Positions 53,690 to 63,029 of a DNA stretch of 64,000 nucleotides are shown here, piece by piece. Location: assembly GCA_030673825.1 (NCBI GenBank), contig JAUTCS010000088.1:112465-176464 (forward strand). The letters are read 5' to 3'. The first letter of the stretch is position 1. Every line of letters begins with the position of its first letter. Source of the stretch: Verrucomicrobiota bacterium JB024. Its GTDB lineage: Bacteria; Verrucomicrobiota; Verrucomicrobiia; Opitutales; Cerasicoccaceae. The position numbers and the translations under genes were made by a program. Below the pieces are notes generated by a model. The model saw nothing but the letters and a program-made list of their open reading frames with translations, was not told the DNA's origin and did no database searches.

Positions 53690-55171
53690 CTATGCCCGCT
53701 TCGAGAGGTCATCCAGCGCGTAAGGATCCTCAAGCACGGGGTCCTCAGTCCGGATCATCTCCTCTTCGAGCATTACGGCCATCTTGGCCTTGATTTCAGC
53801 GTAAGCCGGATCGTCGGCCACATTGTGCTGCTCATCGGGATCCTTGTTTATGTCATATAATTCTTCCTTCGCACGCGCGGGCCAGTTCTCGTATTTGGGA
53901 AGCTCGAAGTGTGAGGCTCCCCCCATGATGGGCGAGTTCGGCCAGCCACTCCGGTCAGGGCTGGACATGGCCATGGTTTCGGCAACCGTGTAGAGGTGTT
54001 TGGCCAACGGATGGAAGTTACGGATGTAGTGGAAGTCTTTCGTACGAATCGAGCGCACCGGATCGTAATTGCCGTGATGGTTGCGCTGGGTGAAGATCGC
54101 CTCCTGCGTTTCGGTCTGTTCGCCAAGCAGAACGGGCAGGAAGGATTTCCCGTCCACGTCCGCAGGCACCGGCACCCCGGCGATTTCCAACAGCGTGGGA
54201 GTGAAATCAATATTGCTCACGAGACCATCAAGGTTCGCGCCGGGGGCGATATGATTATCCCAGCGCATCATAGCGGTGATTTCCATGCCTCCCTCATAGA
54301 TGGTGGACTTGTGCCGGGCACCAAAGTAGCCATGGTCCGTCACAAAGCAAATAACTGTGTTGTTATTATACCCCAGGCGATCCACCGTCTCCATAAATCG
54401 GCCCAGGTGGTGATCCAGGAAGCGAATGCATGGCTGGAAGCGGCGGAACATCTCGCGGGTACGCTCGTTGTCAGGCATGCTCGGGGGTACATACACTTCA
54501 TCATCCGGGTCGATACCGTACGTCTCCGGACGACCATAGCGCACATTCCAACTATTGGGGTTTGTCGTCGGCAGAAACTGCGAAGAGTGCGTCTCGACAA
54601 ATCCCATGTTAAGGTAAAACGGCTGCGTGTTGTCCTCGCTCTTCCGTTTCTCCAAAAACTCGATACCTTGATCGACTACATTCTCGCAAAAGTAATCCAG
54701 GTCCGTGTGGGTCTTATACAGGAGTTTCTGGTAGCGGTTGTCCTTGCGGTTGGGCCGCTCGTGCTGAAACCCGGCATGGACCGTCTCATAGCCACCTTCA
54801 TTCAGGTAGTCGACTATCGTGAGTTGCTCCTTTGCCAGTTGCCAGCCGTGATTCGTACCCACATTGCCATTGCGGTGCGCATGCTTGCCCGTCATCGCGG
54901 AACAGCGCGAGGGCATGCAGCAAGGCGTTGAGCAGAAGGCGTTGTTAAAGAGGATACCGGAATCGGAGAGTGACTGAAAACTCGGCGTATCAATCGGCAC
55001 GCCATAAGGGCTGATGTGCTTGCCCAGATCATGGCACACCATGTAGATAATGTTCGGTCGCTGATCCGCTGGCAGGTTATCTTTGATACCGGCTTGAGCC
55101 TGCGTCCAGCGGGGAAGCATGGTCGCGAGTGAGGCAGCGCAGCCTGCCTTTATAAAGGTACGTCGTTGCAT
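53690..55171 (-). CDS. Tat-exported sulfatase, C-M-P-S-R type
   Basis: A 493-aa sulfatase. The leader MQRRTFIKAGCAASLATMLPRWTQAQA is a twin-arginine signal. The first metal site is altered to MVCHDLGKHISPYG (Cys-His-Asp instead of Asp-Asp). The catalytic motif is C-M-P-S-R with Cys85, immediately preceded by another Cys (Cys84) and with Cys80 nearby. The second metal site CFVTDHGYFGARHKSTIYEGG is intact, as is ELYDINKDPDEQHNVA near the end. It lies third in the minus-strand operon after the LamG-sulfatase and the GH-A enzyme (123 bp gap). Loss of one first-site Asp may tune metal binding; function is otherwise expected. Confidence 0.88.
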   Translation of the reverse strand: MQRRTFIKAGCAASLATMLPRWTQAQAGIKDNLPADQRPNIIYMVCHDLGKHISPYGVPIDTPSFQSLSDSGILFNNAFCSTPCCMPSRCSAMTGKHAHRNGNVGTNHGWQLAKEQLTIVDYLNEGGYETVHAGFQHERPNRKDNRYQKLLYKTHTDLDYFCENVVDQGIEFLEKRKSEDNTQPFYLNMGFVETHSSQFLPTTNPNSWNVRYGRPETYGIDPDDEVYVPPSMPDNERTREMFRRFQPCIRFLDHHLGRFMETVDRLGYNNNTVICFVTDHGYFGARHKSTIYEGGMEITAMMRWDNHIAPGANLDGLVSNIDFTPTLLEIAGVPVPADVDGKSFLPVLLGEQTETQEAIFTQRNHHGNYDPVRSIRTKDFHYIRNFHPLAKHLYTVAETMAMSSPDRSGWPNSPIMGGASHFELPKYENWPARAKEELYDINKDPDEQHNVADDPAYAEIKAKMAVMLEEEMIRTEDPVLEDPYALDDLSKRA

Positions 55172-55293
55172 AAGCTTATCGTGTCAGTTGTTCCGTAAGA
55201 CCTCCAGCCGGAGCCGACCAGTCTCACCGCGCGTCCAGGAGCATCCGGTTATATAAAAACCATCACCACCCATACTATATTCAAAAACCCCCA

Positions 55294-58200
55294 TCATTGG
55301 TTCAGTCTTTCCATAAACGCTTGCTCCTGTTGATGGTTTAAAATCGTGATGGCATCGATGGTCAGGTAACTGTAATCGCTTTTGGCCGGGGTGCCTAGTT
55401 TCAGAAAGAGACGGTGCTTGCCCGGCACAAGGTAGGCGTTGCCCATGTCGTGCCAGTGGTTCTTGAAACGCCACCAAATGCTTTTATGAGTTGAGTAAAT
55501 CCACGGCTTGCCGACCTCTGAGCTCTCTTCGCTACCGATCCAGGAGTTGTCATCGATCTTCCAACTCAGCGTGGGTAAGCCCCGCGCCTCCTCGCCCTGT
55601 GCAAATGCAGAGGCCGCAATCATTACTTTGTAGTCTCCGGCTGTCTCGACGGTAAAGTCATACTCGACGATATTACCGTCTTCATCGCTGACATCGCGCA
55701 TTGACCGGAATCGCAAATTGTCCCCGCCATAGGAACGGAACTGGTTCGGCAACCAGGCCGGAGAGGGCTCAAAGTTGATCTCGGTCGGTTCTTCCGCTTC
55801 GATCCAGATCCCTGCTTCCGGTTTCGGCAGGGGATTGATATGGCGGAGCTGCTCACGCGCCTCGAAGACATAGGCTTCCGAGGAGGGTCCAGCCTGCACC
55901 GCGACCGTCACATACTCGGTCAGAGAGTCTGCCGTGCTCTCTACCGTCAATGGTATCCGCATTTCGCACGTCGAGGAAACCTCGACAGTCAAAGGCTGAC
56001 GAGCCGACCCAGTGGAAGTCACTCCCTGCGGGAGTATTAGTTCCAAATAGCCCTTCAGGGGGCGATCCCAGACATTAGTCAGCGAAACCTGGAGGCTGTA
56101 TGTATTTTCCGAATCACCGGGCTCAATGTTAACTGTGAGCGGTATCAGCGCCTCGGCCTGATCGAAAACCTCAGCGTCGGCTACAAGATAGACCACTGTT
56201 CCGGTAACCTCGATTTCGAACGTCTCTCCATCGGTTTGACGGGTGGACATCTTATTACCCATGATGTCGTAGGCATCGATTGAACCGGCCCCGGTCTTCA
56301 GTACGAGCGTGCTGTATTTACAGGCTGTCCAGGCCGGTATGATCCACTTGTCCCCGTCTCTAAACAGGTAGGCGTACATGCTACCCTCTCCTTCGAGGAG
56401 CTTGCGCACCATTCGGGCATCGCCGAGCATCCGGCTCATGGCCGAGTAAACAGGCACAGTTTTCATGGGGCTGCTGTAGGAGTCAGCCTCGAACATGTGA
56501 TAGGCGTACCGGAAGGTATGGTCGCCGCTGAAGTGAAACCAGTCCACTTTCTCCACTCCATTGGCAATGCTGACAATCATCGAACGGACCAGGTACTTCG
56601 CCTGGTCAGTGTCGCTGTTGTTACGATGACCCGGCCGGGGGATGCGGGTCGGCAACGGCTCAAGCCCGTCGGTCGTCCAACCGATCTCGGTAATCCACAG
56701 CGGCAGCGTCCTGCCCGCAGCCTCCACCCACTGGCGGACCTGCTGGATGAAGCCAATCAACACCGCTTCCGGCGCTTCCGGGCGCGGGTAAGGATGCAAA
56801 GAAAGCACATCCATATAATCGAGCCCACCCTGGTCAATCAGTTCCTTGAGAAAGTTTATCTGCGGGCCGTGGTAAGCGGTGGCCCCCACGATGCGCGCAT
56901 CAGGATTACCTTTCTTCGACTTGGCATAGACCGCCTTGAGGATTTCCAGGTACTCCCCGGCGTCCATGTGGCCCCACGGCTCATTGACAACCTCAAAGTC
57001 CTTGAAAACTCCCTCATAGTGAGAAGTCAGCGCCTCGTAGAAATCGCCATACAGGCCTAATTGCGTTTCGAGCCCATACGCGTCCGCCCAGACTGGCCGG
57101 TCTTTGTCATACCCGGCCACATAAATCAGCGGGTCCAGCCCGTACTGCCTGTAAACACTATAATCGTAAACCGCAGGCTTGTACAAAGCGGACGAGTCGC
57201 CGGCGGCATCTTCTTCAAGCACATCCCACTGGTAAACGCCTTCCTGGGGCTCGGAATTCCTCCACGTAAAGTTTTCATGCACGCGAATATGCCCCACTCC
57301 GATATCCTTGGCCCGCCGCAGTTCCAGTTCCAGTCGGTTAGGGGAGATACTCACCCCAAACGGAGAGTTTTCCTCCACTTCGCCAGACTCGTTTTTCTCG
57401 ATCACTGCGAATGAAGCGATCTGTTTGGCAACCGTTGTGCCATCTGGGTCGATGACGGATACCTGGAGCTTGTAATAGCCTTTCTTCTCCAACGGCAGAC
57501 TGACGGTTCCTTCGGTCATCCCGGGCAGCGCCTCCACTTCGTCTCTGCTAATGATTACCGACTTGCCGTAGAAGTCCTCCACAACGTATTCGAGTGTCAA
57601 CGGCCTGGCCTGCTCCATGCGATTATACACGCACACGCTGACATCCACCGGCTTGCCATACTCGAAAAGCATAGTCGGATCGGCAAAATCCAATCCAAAA
57701 TCAATATCCGCGTGCGCACAAAAATCGGTCATATCGCTGCCCGGCTCAAGCATAATCGCGTCGGCGTAAATCACCGCGGGCTGCTCTACCTCCAGTAGTA
57801 CCTGATACTTACCGGCGCGAGCGTGCGCGAGCGTACCGGTTAAGGAAAAGCGCTGCCATTGCTCCGTAACCTCCACGGCCTCCCGAAACTGGGTCTTCTT
57901 ATTCCAACCTCCGTTGGCATCCGCCCATGACCACACCGACAACATCACCGGCACCGCCCCTTTTTCAGAGCGCAGGAAGACGCTGAGCGTGTATGCCTCG
58001 TCCGCGTTCAGCTCAGTCCACCTACTGGCGAGACTCGCAACACGGCACGACTCGCCGACCTCCACGCGCGCGACCCTCTCCCCCTCGGGGGCATCCTTAT
58101 CCTCCATCACCTCAAAGCTGGCACCGGACGGACGACTATTGAAGATCCAGTTGCTGCGCCCGGCCTCGAAGCCGGGATTAGTAATCAAATTCTGACTCTC

Positions 58201-58302
58201 GGTATTCACAGCGACTAGCGGTTGTCCAAACACGCAGGATAAACCCACTCCCATAATTCTCCAAAACACACAAATTCCTCTTTCCAAAGTCTGACTCTTC
58301 AT
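55294..58302 (-). CDS. large exported GH-A glycosidase (GH39-like) with CBM domains
   Basis: A 1002-aa enzyme. A weak leader (ICVFWRIMGVGLSCVFGQPLVA) is followed by a CBM_4_9-like domain (LITNPGFEAGRSNWIFNSRPSGASFEVMED... ARVEVGES) at about residues 35-190. A beta-sandwich comes next at 195-310. Then a TIM barrel with the start IGVGHIRVHENFTWRNSEPQEGVYQWDVL, the acid/base Glu in FEVVNEPWGHM (Glu441) and the nucleophile Glu in LWITEIGW (Glu539), the clan GH-A pair in GH39/GH5 style. The C-terminal ~200 residues hold another probable carbohydrate-binding domain (IWIEAEEPTEINFEPSP... KHRLFLKLGTPAKSDYSYLTIDAITI). It sits 29 bp downstream of the LamG-sulfatase and is cotranscribed. Substrate not deducible; GH39/GH5-like is tentative. 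Confidence 0.75.
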   Translation of the reverse strand: MKSQTLERGICVFWRIMGVGLSCVFGQPLVAVNTESQNLITNPGFEAGRSNWIFNSRPSGASFEVMEDKDAPEGERVARVEVGESCRVASLASRWTELNADEAYTLSVFLRSEKGAVPVMLSVWSWADANGGWNKKTQFREAVEVTEQWQRFSLTGTLAHARAGKYQVLLEVEQPAVIYADAIMLEPGSDMTDFCAHADIDFGLDFADPTMLFEYGKPVDVSVCVYNRMEQARPLTLEYVVEDFYGKSVIISRDEVEALPGMTEGTVSLPLEKKGYYKLQVSVIDPDGTTVAKQIASFAVIEKNESGEVEENSPFGVSISPNRLELELRRAKDIGVGHIRVHENFTWRNSEPQEGVYQWDVLEEDAAGDSSALYKPAVYDYSVYRQYGLDPLIYVAGYDKDRPVWADAYGLETQLGLYGDFYEALTSHYEGVFKDFEVVNEPWGHMDAGEYLEILKAVYAKSKKGNPDARIVGATAYHGPQINFLKELIDQGGLDYMDVLSLHPYPRPEAPEAVLIGFIQQVRQWVEAAGRTLPLWITEIGWTTDGLEPLPTRIPRPGHRNNSDTDQAKYLVRSMIVSIANGVEKVDWFHFSGDHTFRYAYHMFEADSYSSPMKTVPVYSAMSRMLGDARMVRKLLEGEGSMYAYLFRDGDKWIIPAWTACKYSTLVLKTGAGSIDAYDIMGNKMSTRQTDGETFEIEVTGTVVYLVADAEVFDQAEALIPLTVNIEPGDSENTYSLQVSLTNVWDRPLKGYLELILPQGVTSTGSARQPLTVEVSSTCEMRIPLTVESTADSLTEYVTVAVQAGPSSEAYVFEAREQLRHINPLPKPEAGIWIEAEEPTEINFEPSPAWLPNQFRSYGGDNLRFRSMRDVSDEDGNIVEYDFTVETAGDYKVMIAASAFAQGEEARGLPTLSWKIDDNSWIGSEESSEVGKPWIYSTHKSIWWRFKNHWHDMGNAYLVPGKHRLFLKLGTPAKSDYSYLTIDAITILNHQQEQAFMERLNQ

Positions 58303-58331
58303 TCAATTGATCCCGGCAGCAGCATGTTGAT

Positions 58332-60497
58332 TCAAGGGTTCACCTTCTCGGGAAGCTGTGCCTGAAAGGCCGTCAACTTCTCCATCATCGGACCCGCAAC
58401 TTCCGGATAATCTTTATAGACATCGCGAGTCTCACCAATGTCTTCAGCCAAATTGTGAAGCACCGGCTCACCCTTGTAAGTACGCAGTTTCCAGTCGCCC
58501 TCTCGGATGGCGGCATGGGCTCCGATCTGCCAAAACAACCGCTCATGAGGAGCACCGCTTGCGCTCCCCGACAGATACGGCAAGAGGTTGACTCCATCCA
58601 GGTCGTGGGCAGTCGGGAGGCCGACCGCGGCGCAGAAGGTGGGGAAAAAGTCGAGTGTGCTAACCGGCTCCGTGTAAGTGGCTCCCGCCGGGAGGTAGTC
58701 GGGCCAACTGATGAGCAAGGGAACACGGATTCCACCCTCAAGCAGTTGGGCCTTGCGCCCCCTGAGCGGGCCGGTACTTCCCAGCAGTTCTTTCGGCCAG
58801 TCCTCGGGCCATCCCACATTGAAAGCGAAAGTCGGACCGTTATCGGAAGTGAAAACCACGAGCGTATTTTCGGCGATACCATTACGCTGGAGAGCCTGAA
58901 GGACGCGCCCAACATTTTCATCCAGGGATAAAACCATGGCACCGTAAAAGCGAAGCGCCTCGCTCGGCAAATGCGCCACCGCGTCCCGGTAGGAGGCCTT
59001 GGCTTCGAGCGGACTATGGGGAGCATTGAAGGCCAGATAGAGGAAGAAGGGCTCTTTGGCGTGTTTGTCGATAAACTCGACGGCCTGCCTGCCGAGACGG
59101 TCCGTCAGGTATTCGTCGCCCTCCCGCTTCGGCCCCCAGAACGGAGGTTCCTTCGAGCTGTTGACGGCACGGGGCTCATTAACCCCGACATAGTGCCCGC
59201 TATCGTCCGGCCAGTAGTCGGCGCCGAAGTGCATGACCGAGTACGTCTCCTTAAAGGTGGTCTTGGGATAGCCGGGCAAGTTCCACTTACCGATCATGGC
59301 AGTGACGTAGCCTTCGCGCTCCAGAGGCTGGTTGATAACATCACAGCCCTCAGGGATGCGATTATCCGGCGGCGGGATTTCGGCGTAGCAATCCCGGTTA
59401 TCAACAATCCCCAGGCGCTGCTGATACCTGCCGGTCATAAAACCGTAGCGACTGGGACCGCATACAGGGGCGGTCACATACGCGTCGGTGAAGCGGACGC
59501 CCGTTCGCGCCAGTTGGTCAATATTTGGCGTGGGAACAAAGCCCGTATCCCCGTAGCTGCCGAGATCTCCATAGCCAAGATCGTCGGCTACAATAAGAAC
59601 GATGGAAGGCTTCTCACTGGGCAACTTTTTCGCGGGGTTTCCCGATGCCGCATATGCCACGGCACGCGCCGGTGCGGCAGGGGGCGCATCAGCGGGCGGT
59701 GCGCTGGAGAGATCGGGCTCGCTCGATTTTCCGCCGAGTGCCGCAAACTGCGCTTCAATCGCCTGGGGCAAAAGCGCACGATTCCAAATGGCGACGTTTT
59801 CCATGGCCCCTTCGAAACGAGCGTCGTTAATTCTCCCGCCGATACCGATTGCCTTCGTTGCATCACCCGCACCATCCAGAACCAAGCTTCCGGTGTTCAG
59901 CGTTTCACTGCCGGCCTCACCCAAGTACCACTTCAGGCCCTTGGACCCCAAGTCGTAAGTCAGAGCCACATAGTACCAGGTGTCCGGCTTCAACCTGCCA
60001 ATCTTTTCCACCTGGTTCCCATTGTACCCGACGGCAAGAGCGCCGCCCCTGATACGTATTTCCAGATATCCGAGACCGGAATTATTGTAGTACCCCCGGC
60101 TGATCAGGCTTTGGTATTCATCCAGTGAAGCAGGTGTCTTAAAAATCAAGCTAACCGCCCCGGCCCCACCAGCCAGGTACTCGGTAGTCGCAGACCCCGA
60201 AACCAGAACGCCCCCGGTAAACTCGGAACTGTCGATCCGGTAAGCCTCATCGGATCCACCGAAGTACCCCGGCTCCTTCAGCCGTGCCAGGCCGTACGCC
60301 TTCATCGCGTCCGCCCCAGTGCTCATCATATGGCCAGCAGTGGGCGCGCCCGAAGCCGTGGAAAAATAGAGCGAAGGACCGCCGCCATCATCAGGCGGCG
60401 ACTGGACCGTACGCTCATAGTCTGACTGCGACTGCGCTCGGGCGAGAATCGGACCGCACAGAACGAATGCAGCTAGAAGTATTTTAATAGGCTTCAT
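58332..60497 (-). CDS. exported LamG-sulfatase fusion
   Basis: A 721-aa two-domain exported protein. ATG 60497 is preferred over an upstream codon at 60677 because it starts the signal peptide [22 protein letters not shown]. Residues ~25-250 are a LamG/concanavalin-like domain ([25 protein letters not shown]... [13 protein letters not shown]... [23 protein letters not shown]... [29 protein letters not shown]). After a Pro/Ala linker comes a classic sulfatase ([24 protein letters not shown], then [13 protein letters not shown] with Cys346, then KWNLPGYPK and FTSDNGPTF). The LamG part closely resembles the whole neighbouring PEP-CTERM protein at 60759-61613, so the gene looks like a fusion of that module to a sulfatase. 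First gene of the minus-strand operon reaching the GH86-like gene. Confidence 0.88.
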   Translation of the reverse strand: MKPIKILLAAFVLCGPILARAQSQSDYERTVQSPPDDGGGPSLYFSTASGAPTAGHMMSTGADAMKAYGLARLKEPGYFGGSDEAYRIDSSEFTGGVLVSGSATTEYLAGGAGAVSLIFKTPASLDEYQSLISRGYYNNSGLGYLEIRIRGGALAVGYNGNQVEKIGRLKPDTWYYVALTYDLGSKGLKWYLGEAGSETLNTGSLVLDGAGDATKAIGIGGRINDARFEGAMENVAIWNRALLPQAIEAQFAALGGKSSEPDLSSAPPADAPPAAPARAVAYAASGNPAKKLPSEKPSIVLIVADDLGYGDLGSYGDTGFVPTPNIDQLARTGVRFTDAYVTAPVCGPSRYGFMTGRYQQRLGIVDNRDCYAEIPPPDNRIPEGCDVINQPLEREGYVTAMIGKWNLPGYPKTTFKETYSVMHFGADYWPDDSGHYVGVNEPRAVNSSKEPPFWGPKREGDEYLTDRLGRQAVEFIDKHAKEPFFLYLAFNAPHSPLEAKASYRDAVAHLPSEALRFYGAMVLSLDENVGRVLQALQRNGIAENTLVVFTSDNGPTFAFNVGWPEDWPKELLGSTGPLRGRKAQLLEGGIRVPLLISWPDYLPAGATYTEPVSTLDFFPTFCAAVGLPTAHDLDGVNLLPYLSGSASGAPHERLFWQIGAHAAIREGDWKLRTYKGEPVLHNLAEDIGETRDVYKDYPEVAGPMMEKLTAFQAQLPEKVNP

Positions 60498-60506
60498 TGT
60501 CCGTTT

Positions 60507-60512
60507 ATTATA
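60507..60512 (-). promoter_or_regulatory. -10 box TATAAT, possibly leaderless promoter
   Basis: TATAAT on the minus strand with its end 9 nt from ATG 60497, so transcription would start at or next to the A of the start codon. There is no good -35 box at 17 nt. The case is weaker than the promoter at 61620-61649. Confidence 0.4.
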
Positions 60513-60758
60513 CTTAACCTTTATTCCCGGAAATCGCTCTCCGCACTTTGGTAAATCGCTGAACAAGCAAACATTATCTTGCACCAGGAAAACACTTTCA
60601 GGCTCGCATGACAAAGCCTCCTGTAGCGGAGAGTGCCTCCCCTGCTCATCGACAGCAAAGCCGCCCAATGCCATCAACGTCCCTCACCTTCGCCATATAA
60701 ACATCCGGATGGGAGACCCTGGTATGCAATCAACGCCTGCATGCCCCTCAGCGAGCAC

Positions 60759-61613
60759 CTACTGATGCTTGCGGCGAAGTAACACCAAGCCCAAACAGGT
60801 GGCCCCGAGCAGCATCCCGATCGTCGCAGGCTCCGGAACCGTCGCCGCATACTGAGCTTCGAGTGAGCTATCGCTCAGGGTACGGTCCCAAATCGCGATT
60901 TCTTCCAGAGCGCCCAAGAATTGGGAATTTCCATCACGCCCGCCGATGTAGATCAACTCAGCAGGATCACCGGTAGAGCTAATGGTGATGGTTCCACTCT
61001 GGAGATCACCACTACCGGCCTCCCCATAATAATACGTCAAATTATTAGACCCTTCCGACAAATCCCAGGAAATACCGAGATAATACCACGTCTCGGCGCT
61101 GATCGATGTGTCGATATTATACAAACTGGTTCCACCGTAGGCAATTTGTAGACGACCATTACCGACACGTATTTCGAAAGCATCATTACCCTCGGCATTG
61201 TATATACCTCGGTTCAGTAAGGACTGAAAAGTACTAACGTCATTAGAGGTCTGAAAAAGCATGCTGACCGTACCATTAGCGCTGGCCAGATAGTCAGTGC
61301 TTCCAGACTGCGAAACTGCGTGACCGCCATCATAATAACCCATCACGTACGCATAGTTCACATTGCCAAAAAAATCATTTGCCCTATACGTAGCCAAACG
61401 GTAGGCGACCATCGTGGTATTAGTACCCGTGCTATACATGTTCCCATTCACACCTGTAGTCTGCGTTGTGTTTGAGAAGAAACCGCCTGGGCCGCTTCCA
61501 CCATCGAGTGGAGAAGTGATCGTGAGCTCGTAATCACTTAGGGTTTGAGCCTGCATGTAGTGTGAACAGCACACAGCAAGCAACAGAACGAGAGGTATTT
61601 TCGGAGTAATCAT
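60759..61613 (-). CDS. LamG-domain PEP-CTERM protein
   Basis: A 284-aa exported protein: signal peptide MITPKIPLVLLLAVCCSHYMQAQ, a LamG/concanavalin-like domain at ~25-250 (DYELTITSPLDGGSGPGGFFSNT... TFQSLLNRGIYNAEGNDAFEIRVG... WYYLGISWDLSEGSNNLTYYYGEAGSGDLQSG... FLGALEEIAIWDRTLSDSSLEAQYAATV), and the C-terminal sorting tail VPEPATIGMLLGATCLGLVLLRRKHQ. The LamG part aligns block by block with the N-terminal domain of the LamG-sulfatase next door. It would be a matrix-anchored carbohydrate-binding protein. Its promoter carries an operator between -35 and -10 (61620-61649). Because -10 is only 6 nt from the ATG, the mRNA may be leaderless. Confidence 0.88.
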   Translation of the reverse strand: MITPKIPLVLLLAVCCSHYMQAQTLSDYELTITSPLDGGSGPGGFFSNTTQTTGVNGNMYSTGTNTTMVAYRLATYRANDFFGNVNYAYVMGYYDGGHAVSQSGSTDYLASANGTVSMLFQTSNDVSTFQSLLNRGIYNAEGNDAFEIRVGNGRLQIAYGGTSLYNIDTSISAETWYYLGISWDLSEGSNNLTYYYGEAGSGDLQSGTITISSTGDPAELIYIGGRDGNSQFLGALEEIAIWDRTLSDSSLEAQYAATVPEPATIGMLLGATCLGLVLLRRKHQ

Positions 61614-61619
61614 AATTTG

Positions 61620-61649
61620 AATTTATGTAAGTACTTTCATAAGAGTCAA
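61620..61649 (-). promoter_or_regulatory. promoter with operator in the spacer
   Basis: Minus strand: -35 TTGACT (61649-61644), 18-nt spacer, -10 TAAATT (61625-61620). The 16-nt operator ATGAAAGTACTTACAT (61640-61625) fills the spacer and overlaps the first base of -10. It differs in one base from the perfect palindrome at 62878-62893. Bound repressor would block RNA polymerase. Confidence 0.7.
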
Positions 61650-61771
61650 GTTTTTTCAGTTTAATTACCAACCACAGACCAAAACATCAGCAACAATGGG
61701 CACCTGAGCGCATCCGACCAAGAACAACATCTGCCACAGCCAAATCAACATCAAGCATCGCCTCCAGACAC

Positions 61772-62821
61772 CTATCGACAGAGCAAGGTAAGGCTGTACG
61801 AGAGCGCCCCTCTCCCCTTCGGCAACACGGCTACCTGTAAAGCAACCGGGGAGCCCTGAGCATCCAGTACGACCTGCGGGCGTTCGACCCGCTCCATCAT
61901 TTCGACAGTCCCATCCTCCCAGCGAATCGTGTTGCCCATCACCAGCCCCGGCTCCGTCAGCTTCCAATTGAAGCCATCAGCCGAGACGAAACTGGCGAGC
62001 GAGGGCGACACGCCTGTAAAGACACCGACCATGTCCTTTACGATGGCGCGGTAGATACGCGCTTGGTGGTCGTACCAGACGAACGGGTCTTCAGCGGGAA
62101 AATCACACCCCTCATAATTAAACGGAAGGGCCCCCTTCACGCGATGCCAAGGCCCGTATGCAGCTTCCGACACAGCGACCCCGTGGCGAACCTCACGGCC
62201 AAAAACACTGTCGTCGCCCTCCACCGCCTTATAGAGCAGGAGCCAGCCGCCATCAGGCCTGGCACATAAGGTCGGGTTACTGACGAGTCGACTATCCCAA
62301 CCTTCGCGGTTCACATCGAAACTCGGGTGGTCGGGCATTGCCCAAGGCCCCAGGGGATGGTCCGCAGAAACCACAGCAATGCGCTGGTTATTCCGGCACT
62401 CCCACCAAATTTCATCATCCATAGACAAGGGGCGATCAGGAATACCCGCCTGACTGGACATGCCCTGCGTAGCCATCAGCGCTAGGTAGAGAGTTCCATC
62501 CACCACCGTCGCCGTCGGGTTGTGAGCCACATCCCGGCCCCAGGCCGGCCCGTCTTTCATCGGCAATATCTTTTTGCCACAAGGAACAAACGGCTCACCC
62601 AAGCGATCCGCACGGGCCACCGCAATCTCCGAATGAGTCACCCATGCCTCGAATCCCAACTTTTGCGCCCAGCGCGAATAGAACAGCCACCAAGCCCCCT
62701 CCCAGAAAACAGCCGAACCACACCACACATAATAACCGGGGTCATAAAAGCGGTGCCTTCTGCATGCCAGCACCCTTCCTTCGTTATCACGGGCGAGTTC
62801 CAGAGAGGCCACAAACTTCAT
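61772..62821 (-). CDS. cytoplasmic five-blade propeller glycosidase (GH43/GH117-like)
   Basis: A 349-aa enzyme with no signal peptide. The repeated W-G-x-x-x-F and (N/D)-P-(T/F)-x-x pattern of five-bladed beta-propeller glycosidases is visible: RHRFYDPGYYVWCGSAVFWEGAWWLFYSRW, RDVAHNPTATVVDGTLYLALMATQG, RLVSNPTLCARPDGGWLLLYKAVEGDD, CDFPAEDPFVWYDHQARIYRAIVKDM. The acidic residues of blades 1, 4 and 5 (Asp in FYDPGYY, Glu/Asp in AEDPF) suit the catalytic set of GH43/GH117. ATG 62821 with a nearby GCAGG is preferred over GTG 62875, because the operator 62878-62893 would leave no room for a promoter before the GTG. It may release terminal sugars (for example anhydrogalactose) from imported oligosaccharides. 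Confidence 0.65.
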   Translation of the reverse strand: MKFVASLELARDNEGRVLACRRHRFYDPGYYVWCGSAVFWEGAWWLFYSRWAQKLGFEAWVTHSEIAVARADRLGEPFVPCGKKILPMKDGPAWGRDVAHNPTATVVDGTLYLALMATQGMSSQAGIPDRPLSMDDEIWWECRNNQRIAVVSADHPLGPWAMPDHPSFDVNREGWDSRLVSNPTLCARPDGGWLLLYKAVEGDDSVFGREVRHGVAVSEAAYGPWHRVKGALPFNYEGCDFPAEDPFVWYDHQARIYRAIVKDMVGVFTGVSPSLASFVSADGFNWKLTEPGLVMGNTIRWEDGTVEMMERVERPQVVLDAQGSPVALQVAVLPKGRGALSYSLTLLCR

Positions 62822-62877
62822 GGCGGCCTGCTCTTCCCCATTCACGCTGACCGTAGAAACACATTTTTCACTCACAA

Positions 62878-62893
62878 ATGTAAGTACTTACAT
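62878..62893. promoter_or_regulatory. perfect 16-bp palindromic operator
   Basis: ATGTAAGTACTTACAT is an exact palindrome. It lies 57 bp upstream of the chosen start of the propeller glycosidase (62821). The near-copy at 61625-61640 lies in the promoter of the LamG PEP-CTERM gene. The two genes thus share a regulator, possibly of the GntR or LacI type; no regulator gene is adjacent. Confidence 0.7.
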
Positions 62894-63029
62894 GAATTCG
62901 AAAAATCCACAAGCCAAAAAGCAATATCGCTACGCGTGGGTGACAAAGTTGGCGGATGCCAACATCTAGGGAATAAAAAGGTGCGGAGGTCGAGCAGGTG
63001 CTCAAGCATTGCGATTTACGACAATAAAA

